Shown piece after piece: positions 17,044 through 26,600 of a stretch of DNA of 64,000 nt. Made by a program: the position numbers and the translations under genes. Source of the stretch: Periweissella cryptocerci (GTDB lineage Bacteria; Bacillota; Bacilli; Lactobacillales; Lactobacillaceae); assembly GCF_004358325.1 (NCBI RefSeq), contig NZ_CP037940.1, positions 2,956,652 through 3,020,651 of the forward strand. Reading direction: 5' to 3'. Positions within the stretch are counted from its first letter, which is position 1; each line of letters opens with the position of its first letter. The notes beneath the pieces were generated by a model. That model was not told where the DNA came from, did no database searches, and saw nothing but the letters and a program-made list of their open reading frames with translations.

Positions 17044-18816
17044 ATGAGTACAGTTATTTTGGCAGAAAAACCAGACCAAGCACAAAATATTGCGCTGGGA
17101 TTATTCGGGAAAATTACAAAAGTAGGAATCAATGTTTATTCTGGTTTTTCTGATATTTTGAACGATGATGTAAAAATTGTTCATGCTCAAGGTCATTTAT
17201 TTGGTTTAAAATCACCTGAAGAATATTTTAGTAATCTTGATAGTAATCATTGGCGGTTGAGTGATTTGCCTTTTTTCTTGCCTGACAATCCCAGTTTTCA
17301 ATATTCTGGATTTACATCTAAACAAAAGGATTGGTCAAAAAAATTGTATGAGTCAATAGCTAAGGAAGTTAGAGCTGCTTCTAATATTATTATCGCTACT
17401 GATCCAGACCGTGAAGGTGAGCATATTGCCTATTTAGTTTTAAATAGGATTGGCATTATGAAAAACAATAAACCAACGAAACCACTAAAAAGAGCGTGGT
17501 TTAATGATATGACTGCTCGTGAATTTCAACGTGCTTTTGCAAATTTGCGCGATTGGAAGGAAACGTATAATTTTCATATTGAGGCTTTAGCTCGCCAAAT
17601 TGCGGACTGGGAGTTTGGGTATAACTTGACTCGTGCTGTGACCCTCGGTCTGAGAAATCAAGAGCATTATGCACCTAAAAATACGGGTGGTTTTTCGATT
17701 GGGCGTGTTCAGACGCCTATTTTACAGTTAATTGGAATGCGTGAAAAACAGATTCAAGAGTATAAACCTATTAAACATTGGAGTATTAGCGCGATAGATA
17801 AGTCTGCGAATATTCAATTTAATAATTCTGTGCAATATGATTCATTTGATGAAGCTACTAAAGTATGTTCTGGTTTGGATGAAACTGCTAAGGTAGTCTC
17901 GGTTGAAACTATAAAAAAAACAAAAGCAGCTCCTAAATTATTGTCAATGGTTGAAGTGGAGCAATTGGCTGGTGAACGATGGGGTTATGCACCAATTGAA
18001 GTTGATGACCTTATTGAAAAGTTGTATTTGAAAAAGTTAATGTCATATCCGCGTGGTTCATCAAGATATATTACAGATGAAGTGTTCGCTTATTTGTTGG
18101 AACATTTAGATGACTATAAAAAAATGGTTGGATTAGAGTTTGACGCTGTGAATACTACTCCACGTAAGGAATATGTAGATAATTCTAAAGTCTCGGCTCA
18201 CTATGCACTCGTTCCTTCTGTAAATGTTATTGATTTATCTAAGTTACCAGATGATGAAGCGAATATTTTACGTTTAGTTACTGAAGCTACTTTGATGATG
18301 TTTGCTCCTGATTGGGAGTACGAGGAAACAACGGTCATTTTAGATAATGGGGTTGAGTTAAAGGCAACTGGTAAGGTGACAATTGCTCAAGGCTGGCGAG
18401 AATTTGATAAAACAAGTGTTGTCGATGTTGAAATGCCAAATTATTCGGTATCTAGTTATATTAATGTTTCGACTAAACTTGTTGAGGGCGTTAATACAAA
18501 ACCTAAGCGGTTAACGCAAGCGACTTTGGTTAAGGGACTCAAGAAGTTAAAGTTGGGAACTGAAGCAACCCGTTCTGAAATTATTAATCAATTGTTGAAT
18601 AAAAAACAATATTTGAAACTACAAAAAAAAGAACTTTTTTTAACCGATAAAGCGACGATTGTTCTTGAATTCATCCATGGGTCTATTGATGTTCCTACAA
18701 CAACTATGTGGGAAGAACAGCTTTGTTTGATTGGTGAAGGTAAAGCTAGTTTAGATTCATTTATTAAGATTGTTCGTGATGATATTAAAGAAAAAGTTGC
18801 TGAGTTTGCTGCTTAA
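17044..18816 (+). CDS. topB: DNA topoisomerase III (type IA)
   Basis: 590 residues. The N-terminal TOPRIM domain (MSTVILAEKPDQAQNIA; TDPDREGEHIAY with its DxDxE) is followed by the type IA body with the active-site Tyr 335 in MSYPRGSSRYI and the GRVQTPIL motif near residue 225. It is slightly shorter than chromosomal TopB and lacks a zinc-finger tail, as usual for plasmid-borne TraI/TrsI-like topoisomerases. Likely role: decatenation or processing of plasmid DNA in transfer and replication. First gene of a four-gene operon; the ribosome binding site ttggagaa fits the start. Confidence 0.95.
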   Translation: MSTVILAEKPDQAQNIALGLFGKITKVGINVYSGFSDILNDDVKIVHAQGHLFGLKSPEEYFSNLDSNHWRLSDLPFFLPDNPSFQYSGFTSKQKDWSKKLYESIAKEVRAASNIIIATDPDREGEHIAYLVLNRIGIMKNNKPTKPLKRAWFNDMTAREFQRAFANLRDWKETYNFHIEALARQIADWEFGYNLTRAVTLGLRNQEHYAPKNTGGFSIGRVQTPILQLIGMREKQIQEYKPIKHWSISAIDKSANIQFNNSVQYDSFDEATKVCSGLDETAKVVSVETIKKTKAAPKLLSMVEVEQLAGERWGYAPIEVDDLIEKLYLKKLMSYPRGSSRYITDEVFAYLLEHLDDYKKMVGLEFDAVNTTPRKEYVDNSKVSAHYALVPSVNVIDLSKLPDDEANILRLVTEATLMMFAPDWEYEETTVILDNGVELKATGKVTIAQGWREFDKTSVVDVEMPNYSVSSYINVSTKLVEGVNTKPKRLTQATLVKGLKKLKLGTEATRSEIINQLLNKKQYLKLQKKELFLTDKATIVLEFIHGSIDVPTTTMWEEQLCLIGEGKASLDSFIKIVRDDIKEKVAEFAA

Positions 18817-18830
18817 ATTGGAGAGTGAAA

Positions 18831-19604
18831 ATGAAAAAAAGTTACGTTGAGTTTACTGGATGTGTATTATTAATGGATTCTAAGCCTATGATTAGTGATT
18901 TAGCGGATAAATATCAGGTAATCAAGGTTCAACCTGAATATATTTTGCCTCGAATTGTTGATGATACAGAGGTTAATGACGCAGTTAGCGTTATTGTAAA
19001 AGGTAATGATTTTGTAAATAAATTAGATCAATTAGAAGAACGCGGATTAGTAGAAGTTCGTGGTGAACTTTATCTCAATCCTAAAGGTGAATTGGTTGTG
19101 ATTGCTTCTGATATTACTAAAGTTAACAGTAATGGTAGTTATGGGTTAATGGTTTCTGCGTTATCAAAATGGTATCGAGAAAATAAATATACTAGTGTCA
19201 GCGATGTTGACTATCCTGGGGTTAATGAAAAGGTGGTTGAAGAAAAAAATGTTAAGTCGCATACTGATTTGCTAAACAAAGACGTAGATGACGGTTATTT
19301 AGATGGATTTAAAGAAATGGTGAAATCAGCTTCACCAGACCCTGATTTGGATAAAACGGCTTTAATTGAGGATACAGTGTTAGCAAAACGGAAACACGAC
19401 TTTAATCCTAACGTAAAGGATGACGTTGTTGAGAAGCCAGTTAATGATGAACCTGTTGAAATCGAGCGTTCATCTGAAGTTCGCGAAAGCGTTGAAGCAA
19501 CTGATGATACTGATGTGGATAGTGGTGTTGATACTTTTGTACCTGAGAGCAAAAAATCAAATGAAGAAATATTGAATGTTTTTGACGATGAGGATGATAT
19601 GTAA
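18831..19604 (+). CDS. OB-fold-like protein with acidic tail (SSB-like candidate)
   Basis: 257 residues from ATG 18831 (ribosome binding site ttggag 8 bases upstream; GTG 18825 in frame is less likely). Residues 1-115 are beta-rich (YVEFTGCVLLMDSKP... LVEVRGELYLNPKGELVVIASDI), reminiscent of an OB fold. The rest is a disordered, acidic region ending FDDEDDM, like the protein-interaction tips of SSB proteins, though without the classical final Phe. It lies 14 bases after topB. Role inferred: single-stranded DNA binding or topoisomerase partner. Confidence 0.65.
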   Translation: MKKSYVEFTGCVLLMDSKPMISDLADKYQVIKVQPEYILPRIVDDTEVNDAVSVIVKGNDFVNKLDQLEERGLVEVRGELYLNPKGELVVIASDITKVNSNGSYGLMVSALSKWYRENKYTSVSDVDYPGVNEKVVEEKNVKSHTDLLNKDVDDGYLDGFKEMVKSASPDPDLDKTALIEDTVLAKRKHDFNPNVKDDVVEKPVNDEPVEIERSSEVRESVEATDDTDVDSGVDTFVPESKKSNEEILNVFDDEDDM

Positions 19605-19780
19605 TGAAGAGACCATTAAAAAAAACGAACACTAATATCATGACTGGTCAACATTCTAAGTGGTTGCAAGCTATTCAATCTCATAATTTAGTGTCATATG
19701 TTAAATTTGGATCTAAGTGTGGTGTTGATGTTTATTCAGTGCCACTTGTTCATTGTCGTTTTGATCGTTCATTAAAGTAA
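19604..19780 (+). CDS. Small basic hypothetical protein
   Basis: 58 residues, starting at the ATG that overlaps the preceding stop by one base (TAATG), so it is probably translated by reinitiation. It is basic at the N terminus (MKRPLKKTN) and contains QHSKWLQAIQSH and two Cys. The gene ends 52 bases before the Clp-type gene. Family not recognised; support is the tight coupling and the length of the open frame. Confidence 0.5.
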   Translation: MKRPLKKTNTNIMTGQHSKWLQAIQSHNLVSYVKFGSKCGVDVYSVPLVHCRFDRSLK

Positions 19781-19832
19781 TTGGTATAGATATTATGTCA
19801 AAATCGCTCAAAATGACGGTAGGGGGTGAATA

Positions 19833-21629
19833 ATGGAGTATTTGAATAAGTATGGTACAAATATGAATGAGAAAGTAATAGCCAATCCAGAACGAGCTAA
19901 TGCAATTGGTCGAGACCGTGAGATTGATCAGGTTATTCATGATTTGACTCGTTGGACTAAAAACTCTCCATTATTGATTGGTGAAGCTGGTGTAGGTAAA
20001 ACAGCCTTGGTTAAGGGGTTGGTCAAACGTATTGTGCTGAATGATAGAGTTCCTGAAAGATTATTAAAAAAGACTGTTTATATGATTGAGTTATCTGTCT
20101 TGATGGATAAAAGTGATGGTGAGGATTTTACCTCAAAATTTAAACACATTATTCGTGAAGCAACTGATAACTTTGATTCGGTTATTCTATTTATTGATGA
20201 AATTCATACGATAGTTGGTACTGGTGGTAGTGTGGGTAGTGCTTTAGACGCTGGTAATATTATTAAACCGGCATTGGCTGAAGGCGAAATACAAATTATT
20301 GGTGCAACTACGATTGAAGAATATGAAGATTACATTGCTAAAGACGCGGCATTGCAACGTCGTTTTCAAACAATTAAACTAGATGAGCCAACTGTTAATC
20401 AAGCAATTGAAATATTGCAGGGTGTTAAGCCAAATTATGAACATTTTCATGGAGTAACATATACAGATGAGGCGATAATACAGGCAGTTAAATTGTCTAA
20501 ACGCTATATTCCAGATCGTTTTCTGCCCGATAAGGCGTTTGATTTGCTAGACGCCAGTGGTTCATTAGTTTCAGTAACACATGGTCAAGTAACAGAAACT
20601 GAGATTGCTTTAGTACTTGAGGAATCGACGGGTATTTCAGTTAGTTCAATTTTAAAAAATGATGTTTCTAGAGTTAGTGCATTGAGGAAGAAACTCAATG
20701 GACGTGTGAAAGGTCAAAAAGAGGCTATTGATGTCGTTGTTAGTGCTATTACTATTGCGCTGGCTGGCTTACAAGAGATGAATAAACCTTTAGGCTCGTT
20801 CATGTTTCTAGGTACCACTGGTGTTGGTAAAACAGAGCTTGCAAAAGCTTTAGCTGAAGCAATGTTTGATAGCGAGGATAATATGATTAGGTTTGATATG
20901 TCTGAATATTCTAAGCCTGAGGCAGCACGTTCTTTGCAATTTGATATGGCGGAAAAAGTACGTCATACTCCTTATTCGATCGTTTTGATTGATGAGATTG
21001 AAAAAGGTCATCGTTTGGCGCATGACTTGCTATTGCAAGTATTAGATGATGGACGGTTAGCTGATAAGCGTGGACGTGAAGTTTCTTTTAAGAATACCTA
21101 TGTGATTATTACTTCTAATTTGGGAGCAGAGCTTATTAGCGACCACTTAACATGGGAGAAAGGGACAGATGAAAGTTTTGACGCAATGATGGAAGAACAA
21201 TTGGGAGCAGAGTTTCGTGCTGAATTGATTAATCGAATTGATTATATAATTACGTTTAATCAACTTAAAAAGCCTGTTATTCGTGAAATTGCTAATAAGC
21301 AGCTTAACATTTTGCGCCAAGACTTATTACCTAGGTCAATTGATTTTCAATGGACGGAAGATTTAGAAAGTTTTTTAATGGATATTGGTTATGACCGTGA
21401 TAAGGGTGCTCGTCCACTAAAACGTGCAATGAATAGAGTTTTGAAAGATACGCTAGCGATTAAAGTATTACGGTTTAGTTCCGTTGAGAGAGAAATGCCT
21501 GTCAAATATCAGATTATTGCGGATGTGACTGGTGAGGCACCTTCTGATGCTGACAGATATGGTTCTCGTGAGGTTGTTTTTTCAACAAGGGAAATTCGTT
21601 TGGATAGTATTAATAATTTCGGAAAGTGA
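19833..21629 (+). CDS. Clp-type double AAA+ ATPase, plasmid-encoded and shortened
   Basis: 598 residues with two ATPase modules: Walker A GEAGVGKT (about 52-59) with Walker B FIDEIHT, and a second Walker A GTTGVGKT (about 330-337) with LIDEIEKG. Arg fingers and sensor regions are recognisable (RRFQTIKL, NRIDYI). It lacks the N-terminal Clp_N repeats and has almost no coiled middle domain, so it is 200 or more residues shorter than ClpC or ClpB. A ClpP-binding loop is not evident. Fourth gene of the topB operon. It may unfold or remodel relaxosome or secretion proteins, or act as a chaperone after transfer (inference). Confidence 0.9.
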   Translation: MEYLNKYGTNMNEKVIANPERANAIGRDREIDQVIHDLTRWTKNSPLLIGEAGVGKTALVKGLVKRIVLNDRVPERLLKKTVYMIELSVLMDKSDGEDFTSKFKHIIREATDNFDSVILFIDEIHTIVGTGGSVGSALDAGNIIKPALAEGEIQIIGATTIEEYEDYIAKDAALQRRFQTIKLDEPTVNQAIEILQGVKPNYEHFHGVTYTDEAIIQAVKLSKRYIPDRFLPDKAFDLLDASGSLVSVTHGQVTETEIALVLEESTGISVSSILKNDVSRVSALRKKLNGRVKGQKEAIDVVVSAITIALAGLQEMNKPLGSFMFLGTTGVGKTELAKALAEAMFDSEDNMIRFDMSEYSKPEAARSLQFDMAEKVRHTPYSIVLIDEIEKGHRLAHDLLLQVLDDGRLADKRGREVSFKNTYVIITSNLGAELISDHLTWEKGTDESFDAMMEEQLGAEFRAELINRIDYIITFNQLKKPVIREIANKQLNILRQDLLPRSIDFQWTEDLESFLMDIGYDRDKGARPLKRAMNRVLKDTLAIKVLRFSSVEREMPVKYQIIADVTGEAPSDADRYGSREVVFSTREIRLDSINNFGK

Positions 21630-21692
21630 CGCGCATGATTTACCGGAAAATATATGATAAAAATAAGTGAAATGACGGATAATAAACATCTG

Positions 21693-21730
21693 AAAGTATG
21701 ACAAAAGGAATACTCTTGTCATACTTTTTT
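21693..21730 (+). terminator. Intrinsic terminator (TATGACAA family)
   Basis: Stem AAAGTATGACAA/TTGTCATACTTT with T6, nine bases before the next box. Confidence 0.88.
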
Positions 21731-21738
21731 ATTTGAAA

Positions 21739-21776
21739 TACTGTTGAAACAGCTACAACTCTATAGATGAGATTAT
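21739..21776 (+). promoter_or_regulatory. Conjugation-box promoter
   Basis: Box TACTGTTGAAAC (21739-21750), 20 bp, GATTAT (21771-21776). The start codon is 66 bases after the box. Confidence 0.65.
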
Positions 21777-21816
21777 TGTTTTATGTTAAAAATTGATTCG
21801 ATATGGAGACTAATAT

Positions 21817-24800
21817 ATGGCTGAGAGTAATTATTTAAAAGAAGAATTGCAGTTGAAAGAAAATGTTAATTATTTGTTTGAAGTGAAGAATGGTGATGGT
21901 GTTAAAAATGTTGACCCGGTTAAATTTCCAGATGGTACAACTGTTTCTTTGGCACTAGTTGATTACAATCAATTAAATGTGGCAGAACAAGAATTAGCTT
22001 CTGAGAATAATTCTAGTATCGCGTATTCAGATGATAAGTATCTGTTGGTTGCAATTTACGATAATGCTAATCATGAGGTATTTCACAATGCTCCGATTGT
22101 GATTAATCGTGAGGTGGTTAATACTTTTCTCGATGTGTATAAGCCTGAAATTGATAAAGTACGTGGTGTGGTCAATGTACCCAACACTTTGATTTTCGAT
22201 AAAGATGGGAAGTTAACTTCTGATTATGAGCATGCAGTTAATACGATGTTGGAATCAATTCATGCGTTACCTCGTAATGAATCAACTAAGGTTAATATTG
22301 CTCGTAAATTAGCTGATGATGTTGAAAATTATGGTGGCATGCAACGGAGTTATGGTGTAATTGACGCTGCGCTTAATGCGGCAAATGTGATTAATGCTGG
22401 AAAAAGTTGGGGTGATATTTCTGCTTCTGAATTGGTTGGAATGAGGACAAATTATGATAATAGCCAAGTTTTAAAGCGCGATGAAATTGAGTCGGCTTAT
22501 AATTCTTTGAATATTGCACTTGAAGATCATGATGGCAAACTTGATGGTTTGCGTCTTTCAAAAGAGGAGCAGATTTTACGTGACGCCGGTCTTTTTTTTG
22601 ATGATGGCATTGGTAGTATTTTGAAGTCTCCACAAACTGATAGCGTATGGCAAATTTATACTGATTCAACTGATGATGTTCCTAATCGCGTTTACTATTC
22701 GCCTTTAGCTTTTTCAAGCCAAGATGATGTACCTTTAGAGGTGATTGGTGATGATAGTGATAATTTGAAAATTATTACTAAAAAAGATATACAAGAAGCT
22801 GCCGCAATGGCAATTGAGACGCTTAGTGACCGTGACCGTGTGTATATTGGTGCTGATAATCGTGCTGAACTTAGTATGCATTACTTAGCGGGTTTGAGTA
22901 CTTCAGAAGTGACTGATGATTTAAGTGATTTAGCTTGGAGTAGCAGTATTGATAATGGATTTAAGGATGTTTTGACTCAATTTGATAATAATGATTTTGT
23001 AGATACTGTGATTAGTGCTGGGAAAAGGAAATTGAATGATTCTGCAATGGCACAAAAATATAGGATTGGTTATTATCCTGTTACAGAAGGTCGTTTATCT
23101 GAAGATTTAAATTATATCAAAGTGTCGGGGCAACAAATTCATGATTATATTAAGTTTAATAACAATTTCGGTAAATTAGAGACGGTGTATGACGTTCTTT
23201 ACGATTTACCTTTTGATGGTTATCGAACGATGAATCAGTGGTATACAGATATGGTTGCTAGTTCTGAAGGAGCTATTAAACCAGTCCGTGTGAAGGATAT
23301 TACCGATGATTTTTCGAGTGCTAAATTAGACGCTTTTGCAAACGTTATCCCTGGATTTGATCGTAGTGAATATGAAACAGATGTATGGCAGACGCTGTAT
23401 GGTGTTTCAGATGAAGATAACTCTCGTGTTAAGGTTATTCGACGTACTGTGTGGAATAAGGGCGATATTAAAGGTTTTCAAGAAACGTATGATAATGTTT
23501 CTGAATTACTTGAAATGGATAGCTTTAAGCCTTCTTTGGACGCTGAACAAGCGGTACTTGGGGAGAATAGTGACGCGAAAGCGCACTTGATTGCATTGGA
23601 TGTTAATGTAGCCGCTGAAGAATTGGGTGAGGAGCTTTTTGAAGGTGATGAGGGCTTACTGAACATAGTATCTCCGTTACAAAAAAAGTATTCTGATGTT
23701 GATTTTTCAGATTTAGATTTTTCGGCAATTTTAAAACAATTAGATAGTGGTAGCTTCCCAATTGGTACAAACCGTGAAGGTGATAATTTCTTTTTGAAAT
23801 TTGATGAAGATGGTATGGATCAAGATGTGATTGCTATCGTTGATAAAAATGGTGATTTTGCTGTTCAAACGGTTAATAGTCCTTATGGTGATGTAGGTTA
23901 TCCAATGAATGTTCGTAGTGATATTCATGATGAAATTGCAAGTGAATATGATGAGGATACTCTATATCAAGATAAAAACTCTGATATTAAAAATTTGATT
24001 TATTATGATTGGATGAATACAGCTAAGGAATTAGCGAATGCTAATAATATTGGAATTCAAGAGCAAACAATTTCTGAATTGGCTAAAATTGATTCACAGA
24101 AGAATGTTTCAGATGTTGAAAAATCTGATATTAGTGGTCAATTAAATTCTGCTAGTTCTATGGCTGAAGCATTATACGATGGTTCTGTAATTGAAATTTT
24201 GAATTCTGAAAGTGGTTTGCGTACACAATTACGATTAAGTGCGGATTCACGTCTTAATGCTAAACAACAAGGTCGTCAATTTAGTGGGCTGTATGATGTT
24301 GACGGTGAAGATAATTATGTAGTTTCTTGTGATTACCGTACTGATTCTAGTGGTGTTTGGCAGCATGGTTATAACAATGTTTGGAGTAGTAGTTTGAGTC
24401 GTGATGATTTTGTTTCTGATTCTATTCAAGCTGATGGGTTCATATCTGACCTGGTAGGATCAGATTCATATGATTTGGCACTTAGTTCATTGGTCATTAA
24501 GGATATTGGACTCTCTGATAGTAATTGGAAACAAGACCTTGTTAATATGCACATGATTAATCAGCATAGTGCGTTATTAGTGGATAATTCAAAATCATTT
24601 GAAAAAATTCGTTCTAATGCTGGCATGTATTTAAAAAGTCACGTAAAAATCGAACCTATGCAAACCGTTGGACGACAAGTGAGCGAAATAGCGGAGATGG
24701 TTACTGATTTACGTATTAATATTGATTCTGTAACTGGTCATATTGTGGTTGCTTTTGCTCCTGAGTTAGAATTTGATAGCTTTGAAGAATTGATTAGTTC

Positions 24801-26421
24801 TGATAAGTTCGCTAAGTATGTTGCAGAGTCTGTTGTTGATGAGGAATGTAAATCTTATTTTGATAAAAATGGTTTGAGTAATGATGTTGATGTTGATTCG
24901 GAACATTATGCAGATTTTATTGAATATAAAAAATCATGTCTTGTTTCAATTCCGCAATTATCAATGAATAATGCGGATTTAAAAAATATGTTTAACATTC
25001 CAACAACAAACGATAATGAAAAAATACAAACAGTTGAAAATGTTATTGGTAATAGTGATTGTTCAAAAATCATTGAAAAGAAAATTGAAGCGATGAATGA
25101 ACTACCGGTGTACACATTTGATCAACATAATAACGAATATATTTCTGAAAAACTTGGTGATTTATTATCAGGTAATGGATATTCTTTGAGTGTTGCTGAT
25201 AAAGATGGTCAATGTGTTTTGAAATTAAGTAATGAACTTGAAGAAGATTCAACTGAAACATATCACGATAATGTTGTTGATATGTTATCTGAAATTGCTG
25301 GTCAAGATAGTGAAGATTATATTGGCATTGATATGTTCCGGCAGTTTAACTTTAGTGGCATTACTAATGATTTTGGTAATCCCGATGTAACTAGTTCAAT
25401 GCTTGAGAAAGCACAAGAAACTGCATTCGTCCCTTATCGAAGTCAGTATGACGAGGTTCAGTTTGTGTATTTTGATTCAGAGCTAGATAAACCGCAAGTG
25501 GTAGTATTTGACTTAAATGAAATTGCTCGTTTTAAACGTTACTTTGACGATAAGTCACCAAACATTAAGACTTTTATTGATGAAGTGAAAGAAAGCAATG
25601 ACAGTATTGTCAATATTTTGGCATGGTCAAGTAAATGGAATGGTATAGCTATTAGTGGTCATGATATTGATTCTGCTGATTCATTAAAAAAACAATTAGA
25701 CGTTGTTTATAATGAATTACCCGGGCTTGATAAGACAATGTTTCTCATTGATGAAGATACATTTAATCCGATTAATGGGATTCCAGTACCGAAAATATAT
25801 CGTGAGATTGATGGTCAATATGAACAATACTTGAGTGTCGAGGATATGGTATTACATGATGATATGATTCAAAAATCTATTATTAATCATCAAGTCGAAA
25901 TTGATAAACCATTTAATGATTTGGTTGAAAAGGTTCAAACTGAGTATAAAAATGTTGTTGTTGGTAATAGTGCAGCTACACTTGCATTAGAAAATGGTCA
26001 ACAATTCTACGTTGAACAGAATTTTCCAAATGGTACTAAGGCAGTTGTAACGCTAATCCCGTATGAAAACCTATCAAATGATGAAAAAAAGCTCGTTAAA
26101 GGTAAAGAAGATGAATTGATTGGTAAAACTGTAATATATGGAAGTCATGGCGACGTGATAGCAACTACACCAACTGTTCCGCTAACTAAAGACTTAGTGG
26201 ATGGTTATTACGCTAATATGCTGTCATATTTGGAAACCAATACTGGTTATAAGTCGTATCCAGTAGGAGACATGCTTCAAGAAAAAATTGCAGATGTACG
26301 TAAACATATTATTCCTTCTGTCGGCACAGTAGAAGATATTGATAAAAAAGTAATAGTTACAGATAAACATTTGGATGATTCAGGCGACAAATTAAACCGC
26401 AACGGGATTAAGGGACGCTAA
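21817..26421 (+). CDS. Very large hypothetical protein (1534 residues) of the transfer region
   Basis: 1534 residues, Asp/Ser-rich and acidic, with no signal peptide, membrane helix or known enzyme motif found by eye. The N terminus (about 20-110) and C terminus (about 1390-1480) seem to share a module with FP(D/N)GT, a predicted strand pair and a P-x-(V/L)-(I/T) turn, suggesting duplicated terminal domains. It is monocistronic with its own box promoter and terminator, like the giant protein at 10638, and shows the same composition. By analogy it may be a second polyvalent-type protein; function unknown. Confidence 0.75.
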   Translation: MAESNYLKEELQLKENVNYLFEVKNGDGVKNVDPVKFPDGTTVSLALVDYNQLNVAEQELASENNSSIAYSDDKYLLVAIYDNANHEVFHNAPIVINREVVNTFLDVYKPEIDKVRGVVNVPNTLIFDKDGKLTSDYEHAVNTMLESIHALPRNESTKVNIARKLADDVENYGGMQRSYGVIDAALNAANVINAGKSWGDISASELVGMRTNYDNSQVLKRDEIESAYNSLNIALEDHDGKLDGLRLSKEEQILRDAGLFFDDGIGSILKSPQTDSVWQIYTDSTDDVPNRVYYSPLAFSSQDDVPLEVIGDDSDNLKIITKKDIQEAAAMAIETLSDRDRVYIGADNRAELSMHYLAGLSTSEVTDDLSDLAWSSSIDNGFKDVLTQFDNNDFVDTVISAGKRKLNDSAMAQKYRIGYYPVTEGRLSEDLNYIKVSGQQIHDYIKFNNNFGKLETVYDVLYDLPFDGYRTMNQWYTDMVASSEGAIKPVRVKDITDDFSSAKLDAFANVIPGFDRSEYETDVWQTLYGVSDEDNSRVKVIRRTVWNKGDIKGFQETYDNVSELLEMDSFKPSLDAEQAVLGENSDAKAHLIALDVNVAAEELGEELFEGDEGLLNIVSPLQKKYSDVDFSDLDFSAILKQLDSGSFPIGTNREGDNFFLKFDEDGMDQDVIAIVDKNGDFAVQTVNSPYGDVGYPMNVRSDIHDEIASEYDEDTLYQDKNSDIKNLIYYDWMNTAKELANANNIGIQEQTISELAKIDSQKNVSDVEKSDISGQLNSASSMAEALYDGSVIEILNSESGLRTQLRLSADSRLNAKQQGRQFSGLYDVDGEDNYVVSCDYRTDSSGVWQHGYNNVWSSSLSRDDFVSDSIQADGFISDLVGSDSYDLALSSLVIKDIGLSDSNWKQDLVNMHMINQHSALLVDNSKSFEKIRSNAGMYLKSHVKIEPMQTVGRQVSEIAEMVTDLRINIDSVTGHIVVAFAPELEFDSFEELISSDKFAKYVAESVVDEECKSYFDKNGLSNDVDVDSEHYADFIEYKKSCLVSIPQLSMNNADLKNMFNIPTTNDNEKIQTVENVIGNSDCSKIIEKKIEAMNELPVYTFDQHNNEYISEKLGDLLSGNGYSLSVADKDGQCVLKLSNELEEDSTETYHDNVVDMLSEIAGQDSEDYIGIDMFRQFNFSGITNDFGNPDVTSSMLEKAQETAFVPYRSQYDEVQFVYFDSELDKPQVVVFDLNEIARFKRYFDDKSPNIKTFIDEVKESNDSIVNILAWSSKWNGIAISGHDIDSADSLKKQLDVVYNELPGLDKTMFLIDEDTFNPINGIPVPKIYREIDGQYEQYLSVEDMVLHDDMIQKSIINHQVEIDKPFNDLVEKVQTEYKNVVVGNSAATLALENGQQFYVEQNFPNGTKAVVTLIPYENLSNDEKKLVKGKEDELIGKTVIYGSHGDVIATTPTVPLTKDLVDGYYANMLSYLETNTGYKSYPVGDMLQEKIADVRKHIIPSVGTVEDIDKKVIVTDKHLDDSGDKLNRNGIKGR

Positions 26422-26484
26422 TCAGCCTAAAATAGGTTTATTATCAGCATTTGAGCTGACGGTAATAAGAATTGAATATGGAAA

Positions 26485-26521
26485 AAATATGACAACTGGC
26501 TGACGGCTGTCATATTTTTTT
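26485..26521 (+). terminator. Intrinsic terminator (TATGACA family)
   Basis: Stem AAATATGACA/TGTCATATTT with a T7 tract. It ends the 1534-residue gene. Confidence 0.87.
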
Positions 26522-26531
26522 ATGCGCAAAT

Positions 26532-26569
26532 TACTGTTAAAACTGCTCTGCTCTAATTACGGTCATCAT
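26532..26569 (+). promoter_or_regulatory. Conjugation-box promoter
   Basis: Box TACTGTTAAAAC (26532-26543), 20 bp, CATCAT (26564-26569). A TATAAA at 26572-26577 is an alternative -10. Confidence 0.62.
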
Positions 26570-26600
26570 TGTATAAAAGAAATACAAGGAGGACGAGATT

